Below, in pieces: positions 34,501 to 46,675 of a DNA stretch of 64,000 nt. Source of the stretch: Tetrastigma voinierianum (Eukaryota; Streptophyta; Magnoliopsida; Vitales; Vitaceae); NCBI GenBank assembly GCA_016808115.1, contig JAEQBH010000992.1:806001-870000 (forward strand), written 5' to 3'. Under the pieces are notes generated by a model. The model saw only the letters and a list, made by a program, of their open reading frames with translations, had not been told where the DNA came from and ran no database searches. The translations under genes and the position numbers were made by a program. How positions within the stretch are numbered: the stretch's first letter is position 1; each line of letters begins with the position of its first letter.

Positions 34501-35265
34501 TCATGGTTATGAAATCTCTTTCTTAATTTGAACATTTGATCATTTTAACCTCATTTGTTTATTTAAAAGTTTGTATATGACTTTATTTGATTTGTTTGAC
34601 TTTCTACATGTGGGTATGAGACCAACGAGGAATTGGTTTATTTATTTGACTTTCCACGTACAGAAACTTACTTTAAATTGAGAATTGGTAAACCCACCAG
34701 CATCATCGTCACCTGCAATAATAGCACTTAGGAACAGTGGTGCTGGTGCCATATAAACGCTTAGATGGAATAAACCTCACCTAATTAAACATCACGTAAT
34801 CATACATAATATCAAATCTTTAACTGAAGCGGAATATTGCGATGTAGACACCTAATTAAGCATAACCTAGCAAGCTAAACTCCCATAATTTTTGTTTGAC
34901 AATCTCACATGCACGTACCAAGCATATAGAGATATACCTTTACTTCATTTCAAGACAAGGTCCTTCTACAGCAAATCAGTATTGAATATATTTCCTCCAT
35001 AGCCAGCTCAATTGGCTAACATATTAAATCACTACCCATGATGTAAACAAGTGAGAGTTCTAGTAATAAGAAACGACTAGCACCTTGTTCATCCATTTTC
35101 TTTGTCCTCTAATAATACATAATTTTCTACTTGAGTAGTTTACTGCACCCGTATTGATATTACATGTGATGTATACTATTTTAAAATTTCTAATATGGAT
35201 GTTTAATGTCGAACACTTAAGAGGTGTCTAGAACATATGTTAAAACACTTTAAGAGGTTTTTAGT

Positions 35266-35899
35266 ACTCTAATGCCAAATAATCCACTAAATGGCCCCGA
35301 CCTTAGTATTGAACATTTAAATGATGTTCTTTGGCTTCAGCTTCAGTAGTAAGTGCATTGATGTAATATTATTTGTACAATTTCATCTATTTTGCTAAAA
35401 ATTATGGAACAACTATGCAACTTATGCATGTGTACATCACCTACAATGCAATTTATTTCTTCACTAGCATATGTGCATATACGGGGAGCCCTAAGCCTCA
35501 CCGGAGATTTGCTAAAATCTTTGGCGCTTGATCCACGAGCTGACCTCCGAGCCCATGTCCTTTCTAGAATTCTCTTGTGGTTCATCCATGACATTAACAT
35601 GATGTTGGAGTCCATTGGTTTCAGGAATCAATCAGTACAACTATATTAATTCCAATGGACTAATCATTCCTGCTTCAAATATATCAAAATTTATAACATG
35701 TTGAGGGTGTAAAATAAAATTAAAGCTATATTTTTCTACGAGTTTATTATTCAAATAGAAAAATGATAAAAACCTGAAAATTTTACAGGAGCCAAATAAA
35801 TATGGTAATTTATAAAATGAGGACCTAAGGGTCATAACACAAGAATGTTATATGCTACATTAGAAATTGAATAAGTTGAATTTCAAATAGATTGAATAA
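35266..35899. other. Spacer with an unrecognised open stretch
   Basis: Between unit C2 and the next LTR, both strands are open over about 35343-35649 (85 codons on plus from 35392; 90 codons on minus from 35615). The segment 35480-35620 is less AT-rich than its surroundings. I recognise no domain in either frame and cannot say whether it is a gene fragment. Nothing else is seen here. Confidence 0.35.
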
Positions 35900-38440
35900 G
35901 AAGGACCGAATGGTAAAAAAATGGAAAGTTGGGCCAAAATGGTATAAGACCAAACATGGTCTTATGAGAAGGGGGATTTTTTTTTTCTCATTTGTGATTA
36001 GGGAGAGCTAGGGTTACGGTAGAGAGAAAGAGATAAGAGAATAAGAGAAGAAGAAGAAGAAAAAGAGAAGGAAGAAGAGAAGAAGAAGAAAATCCAGGTT
36101 TGGAACTCATGTTTGGAAATTTTGTATGGATTTGTTGGTTAGGAAGCTATCCTAATAACATTCATCTCTTGGGTAGGAAAACCCTAACTCTTCAATACAT
36201 GTGTATTTTAGTTTGTTTAAGTCGGTTTTGAGGTTGGTTTGAGTTGTTAAATTTTGGTTGGAAATTCAGTTGAAAATGGCAAGAACCTTGAATTTTTGCG
36301 GAATCGCAAGTGAGTACCGATGATGAAAGTGAGTACCGGTACTCAATGTGATTTTCAGCTAGGATGTTAGTCTTGATGCGAAGGTTGATCTTGGTACTGG
36401 CTGCCCAGTCTGAGGATGTTGAAATCGCGAGTGCTCAAAGTGATTCAAGGTCGGGATGATGTTGCATCTTTGAATGCTTGAAGTTAGTCTGGAGTGCGTA
36501 TAAGGTAGATTAAGAACAAAATATCAAGCTCATTAATACATATAATTGTATGCTACTTTCAGGCCAAGATAGTGAATGAGTAAACTCTCTTGTTCAACCT
36601 TTATCGTAACTTCATTTTGCATGTGTTTTTATATTATAATGGTAATGTATGATTCCAGGTTCTAATTAGGTTGTGTCCTCTCATTCGATATTGAAGATCT
36701 GCAGAATGGACAACATATATTTGTATACATAAATTAAAAGTACTCATTCTGTTTTTGATCTATCTGGGATAAACATTTATATGATGGAATCTGAATAATG
36801 ATAAGGAAGAAATCTCTCTTTGTGTCAAGTCTAACCATATGCCCATTAGACTGACAATTAGTTTTGCTTGGTTGTGTTTAGTGTTTTAAGTTGAGTCTTT
36901 CTTTTCCAGATTCCCCACCAGTACAAAGTGAACCCGCTAGTAGAAGTCCACATGTCCCACAAGTAGAATAAAAATGAGGCACAACAAATTTTCAAATAAA
37001 TCTTAAGTTTTCAAGGAGGAGGAATTAAGAAGAAAAGAATGTATGGAAAATGGGAGTCGAGTAAGTAAGCCTAAATGGGTTTGTGAATCACCCAGGCTAT
37101 TAATAATATTATTAATTGTATTGGAATAGGGGTGACAAGGAGGAAGGCCCAAATTGATCGAGATTGAGTTGGAATCAAAGTGTAACAAGCTTTTGGTTTG
37201 TTTCTTGACTCTCTCTTTGTTCCATTTGGAGTTTGTTCTCCACTTACTCTCTCTATTTCTAAAATGTTTGAGAATTATGAAATAAGTGGATTTATTGGAA
37301 ATGAATTGTGATAAATTGCATATTGATTTGTTTAAAGATGATTTGATACAATGATTGTGAAATGAATTGCACATATGAAAAATTGCATAGTATTGGAAAC
37401 CAAGTATTTGGATATAGCTATTATATACACTATTATAAATTATATCTATGAATGATGAAACATATAATGGGATATTCTTCAGTTAAATTCGAGTTAAGGA
37501 TAGATTAGTATACCAATAAGGGTCGATGAGCAATACTATTGACAATAGTAAAATATCTCATAGTTAGTGCTTCATGGGATAGTATCATTAGTGTTCACGA
37601 AATGATTTTTAATAACTGGATGGCATTGGCGACATCGCGTCATTGCCTAGCCTTTTTATATATCAACTGCAGCGATTGGATAATGTCGGTGATTTGTTAT
37701 CCTATGCACCGAAAGCATAGGTTAAATTCGCTTAAGGGAAAAAGGAAAAGAAAATTGTGGAATGCATGATTTATGTTTTAATGATTTATTGCATATAAAA
37801 CGACATGATTGAAATGATCAATGAATTGTAATTTGAATGTATACGAAATGAAAATATACATATATGTATTGTATCGCATTGGTCATTGAAAAAAATTATA
37901 CAAAGGCATCGATTTAGAAAAATGCATGACTTACTTAAATTGAAATGAAGAGAAGCGTATATAGAACCGCTGGGCATGAAAATGCTAGTCGTTGTTTTAT
38001 CATGTAGCGGTACAGTGAACAAGTATGAAGGAAGAAAAGGCATAGCGATTCAAAGTCAACGTCAAGGCCTCACAGAGTTGAAGTAAAGCTCTGACCTTGC
38101 ATTCATGAAATATATTTTACACTTTTTGTATAAACTGTTATTTTGTTTTGTAAATATTTTGGTATTGAAAATGGCTTATAATGTCGTAATGTATAAAGGT
38201 GGTAAATGGAAAAAATGGGCATGTAGTGCCATATTTAATGGAAAATGAGTATTTAAAACAAAATGGTGGGCCCCTTTAAGTTGAATTAGTATATACAAAT
38301 ATATTTTCATAAAGATAAATATCCTTTACAAAATGAGCATTGGAAATGTGTTTCTTAACAAAGAAAAAGAGGTGGATTCGAAAGAGGATGGCGTCCCGGA
38401 TCTATATGGCCTCTAGGGTTGGGTCCGATGGGGCGGCGCG
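35900..38440 (+). mobile_element. Long LTR-like segment, family Y (Del/Tekay-like)
   Basis: It starts with an LTR-type leader (ggaccgaatggtaaaa, then a long purine tract and cagg/accctaac phrases) and ends near 38440 with gtcccggatctatatggcc and ggtccgatggggcggcg, very like the 3' ends of Del/Tekay LTRs. No primer site follows, so it is not a normal 5' LTR. The last part overlaps repeat X. The left boundary is approximate and no target duplication was found. Confidence 0.45.
36021..36092. repeat. GA/GAA-rich purine tract
   Basis: Seventy bases of almost pure purines with repeated GAA, inside the family-Y segment. Such tracts are usual in LTR leader regions. Confidence 0.85.
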
Positions 38441-38963
38441 GAGCCTACAATCATGGTTGGGCTATTACCAATTGTGGTTAATAGATAAAAAAATTTTCTT
38501 CAACTCAGATAATGGTGAGCGCACTATACCATTAGTCCTTCCAAATATATTTTAATGTCATTTGTTTGTAGTCCAACAGCCAACAAGGAAGGGTGGGGTC
38601 AATTCTAGACGAGTTTATAGGTTTGCTCATGAAATCAACAACACTAATTAGATGATTCAGACGCATATTTACAAGCAGAACGAAATATCATTTGAATCAA
38701 AATGAGACAAAATGGAAATAATACAAGGGTTCTATTCTCCTTGCATCCAAAATCAACACAAACCCCTAGGGTTCCCAATATAAAAGAAAAAGGCAAAGGA
38801 AAAGAAAAACGAAATAAACTTGTCTTGGTGTGAGTCTTGTCTGACGATGGAATTGTCAACAATACTTGCATTACATTAAGGTAGTACTTGCATTATATTA
38901 AACTAATACCTATGCACTTAGATTCGAAAAGGAAAGGGGTTTATAGACCGTTTCCATTAAGGT
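37816..38963 (+). repeat. Repeat X, copy 2
   Basis: Direct repeat of 675-1830. It spans the last 620 bases of the family-Y LTR and a 520-base flank with the phrases gataatggtgagcgcac and gacgagtttataggtttg. A 75-codon minus-strand frame (38644-38871) is shortened in the first copy, so there is no sign of coding constraint. Confidence 0.75.
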
Positions 38964-39115
38964 AGTCTTTGCGTCCCATTTTCCCCGAGTGTCAGTTGAC
39001 CTTCAACTGGAATACTACGTGGATGTCGAGTAGCTTGGAGCACCACTCACAAAATCGGGCGAGAGTCTCCTTTGTACGGGAGCTCTACCAGGCACAAAAC
39101 ACAATCCCAAGCCAG
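38964..39115. other. Short unassigned spacer
   Basis: About 150 bases between repeat X and the split family-T LTR. It is moderately GC-rich, and no gene or repeat was recognised. Confidence 0.5.
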
Positions 39116-39664
39116 TGTAGCGACCACCCAGGGTCCATGTGTGAGTAAAAATAGCCACTTGGGCCCAAACATCAATACTCATCAAAATACATCAATTATA
39201 TACCAATAATTCAAGAGTTATTACAATACTCTTAACCAAAACATATATCAAAATTTAAAGTTTTAATACATGTTCTACAAAACGAATACCAAAGCCCGCA
39301 ACGGAGCTTTCTTCTAAAGCGCGGCCTCTAGTGAAGATGCGTCCTCACAATACCTCCTGTACTGAAATAGTGATCCTTCGACAAGATGAGCAATGCCCAG
39401 TAGTGATAATTTCCTACATGGTTTACTCCCCACCTAAGTGTACATGTCATGGAAAACACTCACACTCAAGCAAATACATGATCCCACTTGAATGTCTACA
39501 TGCCCAATCCCATGTCTCGAGTCCTCACCTACTCCCTCACACATGCCTAAGCCGAATGCGAGTAAAATTATAGTTTTCAAAACAAAAGCTTTTTGTTCTC
39601 GAAAACTTACTACCGAGATTCGATAAATATATTAGACTACCCTCCGGCGAATGCATTGGATAAG
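39116..39664 (-). mobile_element. Family-T solo LTR, left part (split by E2)
   Basis: It opens tgtagcgaccaccc and follows the minus-strand family-T pattern (gagtaaaaatagcc, then the cttgaatgtctacatg and cctaagc phrases) up to the E2 insertion. The remaining half is at 51168-52246. The join falls at the repeated accctcc-type phrases that the 33-kb copy shows as a continuous run. Confidence 0.82.
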
Positions 39665-40895
39665 CCCCATTAGTGGTATTATCTTTCAATTAAATACAGC
39701 GTATGTCTTATGTTTTTAGCTTTATTTTATATTTAAATCGTATTTTTGTGGCACGATATCTGATTGGTGCAATTGGTGAATGCGGCGAAAGGGTAGTTTT
39801 GGAAGCATTAGCGGGCGGAGGTGTGGTGCATAAAGATGGCTGGAAAGTCGCAACATCGCAACGTCGCGGCGTCCCATCGTGAGGGTCCCGGCGGTCAGCG
39901 ACATTGGGTGCGACATATATAGAAGTCAACAGAGCAGCATCGTGGCGTCTCAATGTCGATGACGTCTCAGCGTCAGTGATGTTGGAGCGGAGTCGCGACG
40001 TCCGGTAACGAGGTTACGCCTCTCAGTAAAGCAAAAGGGGACCCGAGTCGAGGAGGGGAGATCGAGAAGTCTGGCTAGGAGCACGGAAATCATAACAACA
40101 ACGACTTTGATCTTAGAAAGGCCCGTCATTTGTATTTTTCTTCTTTTGGATAGAAATCTTGATGTTTTATAGATTAAATCTTGAATTGTTCTCATATCCG
40201 GTATGTTTCTGAATTTATACCTAGGGTGTTGTTGAACCACATCATGATTGCATGGATTAAAGATTAGTATTTTATATTATTCGAGTTGTTTATAATTTGT
40301 TAACATACGCTTTATATCTGAATCATTTACATGGTGATGTCGGCGACAGTAGCATGACTATCTTTGGAGATCACGGTCGAGATGGGGATACCCGAGTTTG
40401 AGTAGAGCAACCTTCGGTTGATTCGGTAAATAGAGATATTCCGATCCAGGGTGGCAATTAAGGTTAGAACATTTAAGCATTTCGGAGTATCGAGTTGGGG
40501 TAGAGATACACTCAACACTACTAGCGAGATAGGCGGATACACCTCGAGAGAGGGTATTTCGTAAGCAAGATCACCTAGCCATCAATAAGTTGTAAATAAA
40601 CTGAATAGTATCATCTTTAGGAAATAATCCATCAAAAGTGGCAAGGGGAGACATAACTCTAGCTTCCATTATACAGTAATTCATTAAGATTGATTAGTTT
40701 AGTTTAAATTTAGACACTAGTACTCTTTCACCCAACAGTTATATCCAGATAATATTTAAAAGCCAATCTCTGTATTCAACACACTTATCCCCTTGGATCG
40801 ATATTCGTACCATAGGTACACTATATTACTTGGGGCGACGCGTGCACTTGCGTACATAGGCGTACATATATACACATCACGTTTTCGGCCTATCA
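39665..40895 (+). mobile_element. E2 5' LTR
   Basis: It matches 49999-51167 from cttatgtttttagctttatt (39698) to the end ttttcggcctatca. The first 30 bases are diverged, so the start is fixed mainly by the target duplication. It contains cgtcgcggcgtc-type palindromes at 39848-40010, a TATATAG box at 39916-39922, and a leader ending near gatgatcg. Confidence 0.8.
39916..39922 (+). promoter_or_regulatory. TATA box of the E2 5' LTR
   Basis: TATATAG followed by aagtc is conserved at about 50230 in the 3' LTR. It sits next to gtcgc-type palindromes. Confidence 0.5.
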
Positions 40896-40920
40896 AGTTT
40901 GGCGCCGATTCTTGATGATC
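40896..40920 (+). promoter_or_regulatory. E2 primer-binding site
   Basis: agtttggcgccgattcttga directly follows the LTR end. Its TGGCGCCG core matches the tRNA-type primer site used in this lineage; the second half is diverged. Confidence 0.7.
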
Positions 40921-41145
40921 GATTGCAGGCTGTCTCGAAATAACATGGTCAGATGTTGCTGGATTTTGTTTTTTGTTTCATTTTAAGTCGTGGTTGGTCT
41001 TTTTGTTTTGTGTGTGATTACGTGTGAGAGTTCCGGTGGCGCATGCGATGATCGGATCGAGGTTGACCTACATCCGTTGATCCTGAGCCGAAGAACTTTA
41101 CGAGAATCGCGAAACGAGAGCGAACATACTAGAAATCTAGCAATC

Positions 41146-42470
41146 ATGGAGAACAATGAAGAGCGGGGATCTTAGCATTGGTAAAGCGAGGCCACATAGG
41201 GGTCGAAATGGGAATAACGGAAGGTATCCCAGGCACGGGCCGTTTATACAACCGGATGATCCATTTATGTTGCTGAAAGAGTTTGCCCTCTGCTACGAGT
41301 TGTTCGGACAGCTATCAGAAGACCACCCATTCGGGTAAACAACCCGAGCTGAAGTCGGTCACCTTACGGATGCTTGGACATCTTATTTCATGGACTGTAT
41401 TGAATCAAATATGCATCGACCCGATTTCCTCGAGTGTGACACGATCAAGTACAATGGGGTTCATGAAGAGGCACTCAGGTTGAGATTGTTCCCTCTCACT
41501 AGGTGATAGAGCCAAGCATTGGTTAACAAGCCAGCCGTCGGATTCCATTACTTCATGGCGATTTAGTGCGAGAAATTCTGACCAAGTTTTCCCACCTGAA
41601 AATTGCACAGGCGGTGCGAAGAAGTTAATACTTTTGGACAACTGGGAGAGAGAGCACAGTAGAGGCATGGGATAGATTTCACAAACTATTGAGGAAGTGC
41701 CCACATAACAGACTGACAAGATGGATGCAGGTCCATACTTTCTATAATGGTCTAAGGAATGCAGCAGGCTTGGAGTGATTTATGCTTCGATTTGGAGAGG
41801 CACTAATAGAAGAAAACCACGGACAGCGTATGAAATCTTGGAAGATGCCACTAATACAAATCGGTGGCCTAGGGAAGAGACTACACCATTAAAGCCGTGG
41901 GTGGCACGGATAATGGAGTTCTCAACAATCTGGTTGCACTCATGTTGCCGCGACTAACTAAGCAGTTAACTAGGCAGCCCAAGATGCGAATGCGTCTGAG
42001 GACAACCCGTGGGAGTTGTGTAATGCAGTGGAGGTGACACAATAGCACGGCTATTTAGTCGGGGGCCAAGCGTAAGACAAGCTCAGTATGTGTCGAGGTT
42101 TAATCAGAACCAGCTACAACAACAAGGACAGTATGGGGGAAACAACTATTAGAACCAAAATCAAGGCGAGAATTTAGGCGTAACAATCGAATCGAGCAGT
42201 TAGAACAATCCTTAACAACATGCCATCAAATAGAGTGAAGCGAACCACCTCTGAGAAAAGGTGGATTATAACAAGCCCTTGCACAGATGCTCACCTCACA
42301 CACTGCCTTTATAGATGAGACAAAGGCTAGAATGCGGCCAACATGCCGCGATTGAACAATCAAGCCGCACAGTTGAGAAACTTGGAGGTACGGATGGGTC
42401 GAATAAAGCTAATCTCTAATGATAGAAAGGCAATCGGGTTCCCTTACCAAGCAACCCAGAAGTGAACTAG
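41146..42470 (+). pseudogene. E2 gag
   Basis: A start at 41146 (MENNEERGS, then a stop) begins a frame-shifting gag. Visible pieces are PDDPFMLLKEFALC (41256), a CIESNMHRPDFLECD segment that corresponds to the start of capsid, LRLRLFPLTR (41478), VEAWDRFHKLLRKCPHNRLT (41662), VHTFYNGL and an IEENHGQRMKSW segment. The zinc knuckle cannot be read cleanly (about 42010-42060). A Gln/Asn-rich region from 42100 and a LRNLEV phrase near 42375 mark the C-terminus. Length and order agree with E1, which supplies the best comparison. Confidence 0.78.
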
Positions 42471-42686
42471 AAGAGATGAGGAATGAACATGTTAAGCGGT
42501 CACGCTAAGAGTGGTAGGAATTGGAGACACGGGGCGATCTGGGTTATAAGAGGAGGTAGGGCGAAAGTCATCCGGCCGGTCGGAATGAGGATGCGGATAG
42601 GGAACAACCTCAAGGAAACGTCTTGTAGGAACACAGCTGAAGCGAGGACAGCTCACAGCCAATAGCCCCAATTCCGTATCCTGGCG

Positions 42687-43515
42687 ATGCAGAAGCATAA
42701 GTTGGATAGCGGTTCACGAGTTCATGGAAGTGTTCGAAGCTACGTCAATATCCGTTGCGATGCTGCGGAGCAGATGCGATTATGTAAAATTTATGAAGGA
42801 CATACTGTCTCAAAAGAGAAGATTGGCGGATTTCGAAATAGTAACTTAACTGAGGAATGTAGTGCCGTCGCCCGGAGGAAGGCTGAGCTAAAGACCAGAG
42901 CCGGTTTCAGCATCCCGTACACCATTAGAAATCTTATCTTTGAGAGAGCATTGTGTGATTTGGGTGCCAGCATTAATCTCATGCCCTTGTCCATTTTTAA
43001 ACGTTTGGGATTAGGTGAAGCTCGTCCAACTACAGTCACACTTCAGCTTGCCGATAGATCCTTGAAGCATCCGAGAGGGGTAATAGAAGATGTCTTAGTA
43101 AAGGTTGACAAGTTTATCTTCCCAGCAGATTTCATTGTATTAGATATGGAAGAAGATAAAAATGCCCATAATCTTGGAGTAGGCCAGGTTTCTTCTGACT
43201 AGTGAAGCGATGATTGATGTTCAGAAGGGAGAACTAAAGTTGAGAGTGCGGGAGGATGAAGTCAAGTTCAACGTGTTCAAAGCTGTGAGACATCTGGCAG
43301 AAAGTGATACATGTTTCATGGCAGAGATAGTAGAGGCTATAGTGTCTAGCCAAAGTGGTCTCACATATCCTTTGGAGGCTAGCCTAGTACAGAATGATTA
43401 TGAGAATATGAGCGAAGAGACAGAGGAATATGTAAAATGGATGGATTCTTTTAGACCCAATAGAAGGAAATACTTGAATCTCACAGGTGAAAGTGCTAGC
43501 GCGTACCATGGTTGA
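42687..43515 (+). pseudogene. E2 retropepsin and protease-RT linker
   Basis: The frame 42687-43202 holds LTEECSAVARRKAELK, the active site ALCDLGASINLMPLSIF (catalytic Asp at 42957-42959), TVTLQLADRSLKHPRGVIED and VLDMEEDKNAHNLG. A frameshift at about 43180 removes the usual ILGRPFL end. The next frame, 43210-43515, continues with IDVQKGELKLRV and a linker up to EYVKWMDSFRPNRRKYLNL. This protease is nearly complete and is the least damaged coding region of E2. The DLGAS form of the active site is a lineage trait, not damage. Confidence 0.85.
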
Positions 43516-43539
43516 ACAACCACAGATGGAGCAAAAAAC

Positions 43540-44620
43540 CTTTACCTAGCCATTTAAAGTATGCATATCTTTGGATAGCATCCACCTTACCAGTGATCAT
43601 CTCAGCATCCTTGACTGAACTAGAGGAGGAGAAGTTATTGAGGGTCCTTAGAGATCATAAATATGCGCTCGGATGGTCTCTAGCCGATTTAAAAGGGATT
43701 CGCCCTTCCATGTAAATGCATCGTATTTTGCTGGAAGATCAGTGGAAGCACAAAGGAGGTTGAATCCAACTATGAAAGAGGTGAGTCGGAAAGGAGTGCA
43801 AAATTAATTTGGATCTTGGGGTAATTTATCTATTTCGAGACCCGATTGCATGGGTAGTCGGTTAAGTAGTACCTAAGAAGGGAGGAACAACTGTCATAAG
43901 AACCGAAAATAACATATTACTGCCTTCTCGAACCTTTACCGGGTGGAGAATTTGCATTGATTATCGGAAACTGAACAAAGCCACTAGAAAAGATCATTTC
44001 CCATTGTCGTTTCTGGATCAGATGTTGGATCGATTAGTCGGTTATTAATATTATTGCTTTTTGGATGGATATTCCGGCTACAATCAAATTGATATAGCCC
44101 CTGAAGATCGGGGAGAGAGCATTCACATGTCCCTATGGGACATTCGCATTCGAGCGGATGCCCTTTGGGGTACGTGCAATGCGCTAGGAGCACTTTCCAA
44201 CGATGTATGATGGCCATATTCTCTGGAGCATGGTTGAGGGAACAATTGAGATCTTCATGGATGATTTTTTGGTATTGGGTAATTCATTTGACAAGTATGC
44301 AGAAAATTTGAGATCAACTATTGATAAGATGTAGAGACCAACTTAGTACTCAATTGGGAGAAGTGCCATTTATGGTACAGAGGGTGTGTGCTCGGACATC
44401 AGTTTCGAGTAAAGGAGGAATAGAAGTGGAAGCAGCGAATTGAAGCAATTGAAAAATTACCTACACCCTGTCGGTAAAAGGGATAAGAAGTTTTTTAGGC
44501 CACGTTGGATTCTATAGACGATTCATCAAAGACTTCTCTCGGATTGCAAAACCGTTGTCTAATCTCTACGGTCCAAAGGGACCTTTTGAGTTTGTACGGT
44601 GTTTACGCATTTTGATGTTA
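43540..44620 (+). pseudogene. E2 reverse transcriptase
   Basis: Pieces in order: LKYAYLWIASTLPVIISASL and EEEKLLRVLRDHKYALGWSL (43550-43680), RRLNPTMKE (43755), RICIDYRKLN-like sequence (43940), DHFPLSFLDQMLDRL (43990), FLDGYSGYNQIDIAPEDR (44060), FAFERMPFG, and the catalytic FMDDFLVLGNS at 44254-44286 with both Asp codons intact. The thumb shows RSFLGHVGFYRRFIKDFSRI (44490). At least five frame changes occur. It is fuller than the E1 RT, which lacks parts of the palm. Confidence 0.87.
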
Positions 44621-45060
44621 AAGATAAATTGATATCAGCCCCTATTGTAGTAGCTCCGGATTGGTCCTTTCCATTTGAGCTTATGTGTGACACAAGTGAT
44701 TTTGTGATTGGAGCAGTGTTAGGGCAGAAATGAGAGAAAATTTTTCAGGTAATCTACTATGCGAGCCAAACCTTGAATGATGCTCAGTTGAATTACGTAT
44801 TTACGAGAAAAGAACTATTAGCTATTGTCTTGCTTTTGACAAATTCAGGCCTTATTTGATTGGTAGCAATTAGTAGTTCTGCGATCGATACGCCGCCTAA
44901 ATACTTGATGACCCAAAAAGACGCCAAACCGACTATTGTCAGATGGGTTCTTTTTCTTGCCAAGAATTCGGCGTTGAATTAAAACGAAAGGCGAAGATCT
45001 AGTTACGGATCGTCTTTCACGATTGGAAGGCGTGATGAGGTTAGTGAATTAGTGATTTTC
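44621..45060 (+). pseudogene. E2 RNase H domain
   Basis: APDWSFPFELMCDTSDFVIG then AVLGQK is read at 44655-44730 with a stop after it; the RTLNDAQLNY, KELLAIV and DKFRPYLIG phrases follow in changing frames to 44870. The C-terminal part, up to the DHLSRLE-like phrase near 45010, is badly eroded. The first catalytic Asp (in MCDTSD) is present. Confidence 0.8.
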
Positions 45061-45119
45061 TGACGAGCAACTCTTGGCTATTGAAGACAGAGGCGGTTCC
45101 ATGGTTTTGCGGTGCGTGA

Positions 45120-46320
45120 ATTGTTGGTAGCCAAGGTAGTCCCTCCCGGGAATTTAACTATCAACGAGAAAGAAGTTTTGCACACTTGAAACACTACTTA
45201 TTGGGAGGAGCGATTCTTCTGAGACAACTACTTGACAGTGATCCGGAGATGTGTGCCCGAAGATGAAATGAACAGTATCTTGAACCACTGCCACACTTTA
45301 CCATGTGGTGGACACTTCGGTGGCCAACGAACAGCAGCCAAGGTGCTTCAATCAGGCTTCTGCGCTGCCTTGTTGGGATGCTCATTCGTTTCGTATCCAC
45401 ATGTGACAGTGTCAGCGGTGCATGGGGCATTTCTAGAAAGGATGAGCAAGCCATGCTTCCTATTTTGGAAGTAGAATTGTTTGATTTATGGGGATGGTTT
45501 ATAGGACCATTTCCCCATCTTATAACTGCTGTACATCTTCTTGGCGGAGTAGATTATGTCTCGAAGTGGGTTGATACCGATTGACCCACTACTTGATACC
45601 AAGGTAGTGGCTCAATTTCTTCGCAGCCACATATTCTCGCGATTCGGAACCCCTCGAGCACTAATCATAGATAACGGTACTCATTTCTGCAATAAGATGA
45701 TTGACAAGGTCTTGCAAAAGTATGGGGTGTGCCATCGTACATCCCTTGCATATCACCCACAGTCAAATGGGCAGCGGTATCAAATCGAAATTAGTCCATT
45801 CTGGAGAAAGCGATTAACGGTTCGAGGATTGGTCTAAGATTAAAGATGCACTACGGCGTCTTGAAACGACATTAAAACACCCTTGGGTATGTCGCCTTTA
45901 AATTGTTTATGGCGAAGCAATACCGTCTGCAGTGGAATTAGACATCGAAGCTCTTTGGCGACTCGGCAATTGAACATGGACCCGGTACACTAGCGGTGAA
46001 GCGGCTACTTTCTGACTCGAGTGAACTAGACCAATTCGGGAGCGAAGCTTATGAGGTACCGCATTACAAAAGGGAAAAGACAAAATCACGACACGATAAA
46101 CATATTACCGGGAAGGAATTCGAGGCGACGGCGAGCTCATAACTTGTTTAATTCCGTCACAAAACTTTTCATGGTGAAGTCTAGTGAGTGGGACCTTTCC
46201 ACGGTGACCAAGGTCTTTCCACATGGAGGGCGGGGTTACACATCACGAAAAGGAACATTCACGGTTAACACACAGCGGTTGAAGCCGTATTTTGAGAGCG
46301 AAGTTCCTTGCGGATAAGCC
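45120..46320 (+). pseudogene. E2 integrase
   Basis: The zinc-binding region is split over several frames between 45190 and 45430 (IRRCVPEDEMNSILNHCH; CDSVSGA). The core keeps VDYVSKW (Asp at 45552-45554) and TPRALIIDNGTHFCNKMIDK (Asp at 45670-45672), then VCHRTSLAYHPQSNGQ; a frameshift immediately afterwards destroys the segment with the third catalytic residue (NREIKS in E1). The C-terminal part survives as TVTKVFPHGGRGYTSRKGTF and RLKPYFES (46196-46300). Confidence 0.84.
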
Positions 46321-46394
46321 GGAATCATTCCGTTGACCGCATCGGACGAGTACGATGCGGTCATAAGAACTCGGAGTTCAGAGCACATTGGTCG

Positions 46395-46560
46395 AGGTCG
46401 TCGAGCTAACGACATTAAACATAGCGCTTCTTGGGAGGCAACCCAAGTTTTTCTTGAAATTTTCCTTTCTATGGTTCAATTTTTATTATCTATTTAAGTT
46501 TATGTTGGTTTGTTGTTTCTGTCCGTAATCGGAATCCCTTTTTGGATGTCTACTTTCAGG
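46395..46560 (+). other. Conserved post-pol phrase of E2
   Basis: The stretch acgacattaaac followed by gcttcttgggaggcaaccca is nearly identical to E1 17442-17479. Its conservation in two families with unrelated LTRs suggests a function at the pol-env junction, such as RNA processing, or simply recent common ancestry. Confidence 0.65.
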
Positions 46561-46675
46561 ACCCGTGATCGAAAGTATTGGGGAGGATCCATTCAAAAAG
46601 TTCAAGAGAGTCACAATTGCACGAGGGGATTTTCTTACAGCATATGCTTGTTAGATAATTTGCATTTTGGGTCTT

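Larger units (their letters stand above)
27106..35265 (+). mobile_element. CACTA-like unit C2 carrying nested insertions
   Basis: It matches C1 from the phrase cttgctcat before the CACTACAAG end (about 27135) onward, and ends in the taagaggttt segment (35256-35265) shared with C1. It is long because it contains a hAT-like element (27431-28336) and two family-T solo LTRs (30015-32179 and 32577-34500). Its counterpart C4 (53700-57257) shares the hAT but neither solo LTR. Stretches between the insertions (28345-30014, 32180-32576, 34501-35185) are AT-rich, may be decayed exons and introns of a transposase gene, and show no intact frame. Confidence 0.5.

Noticed and set aside
24691..35265. Complete CACTA element with matched right end
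   Set aside because: No CTTGTAGTG right end was found, so only a CACTA-like left end is claimed.
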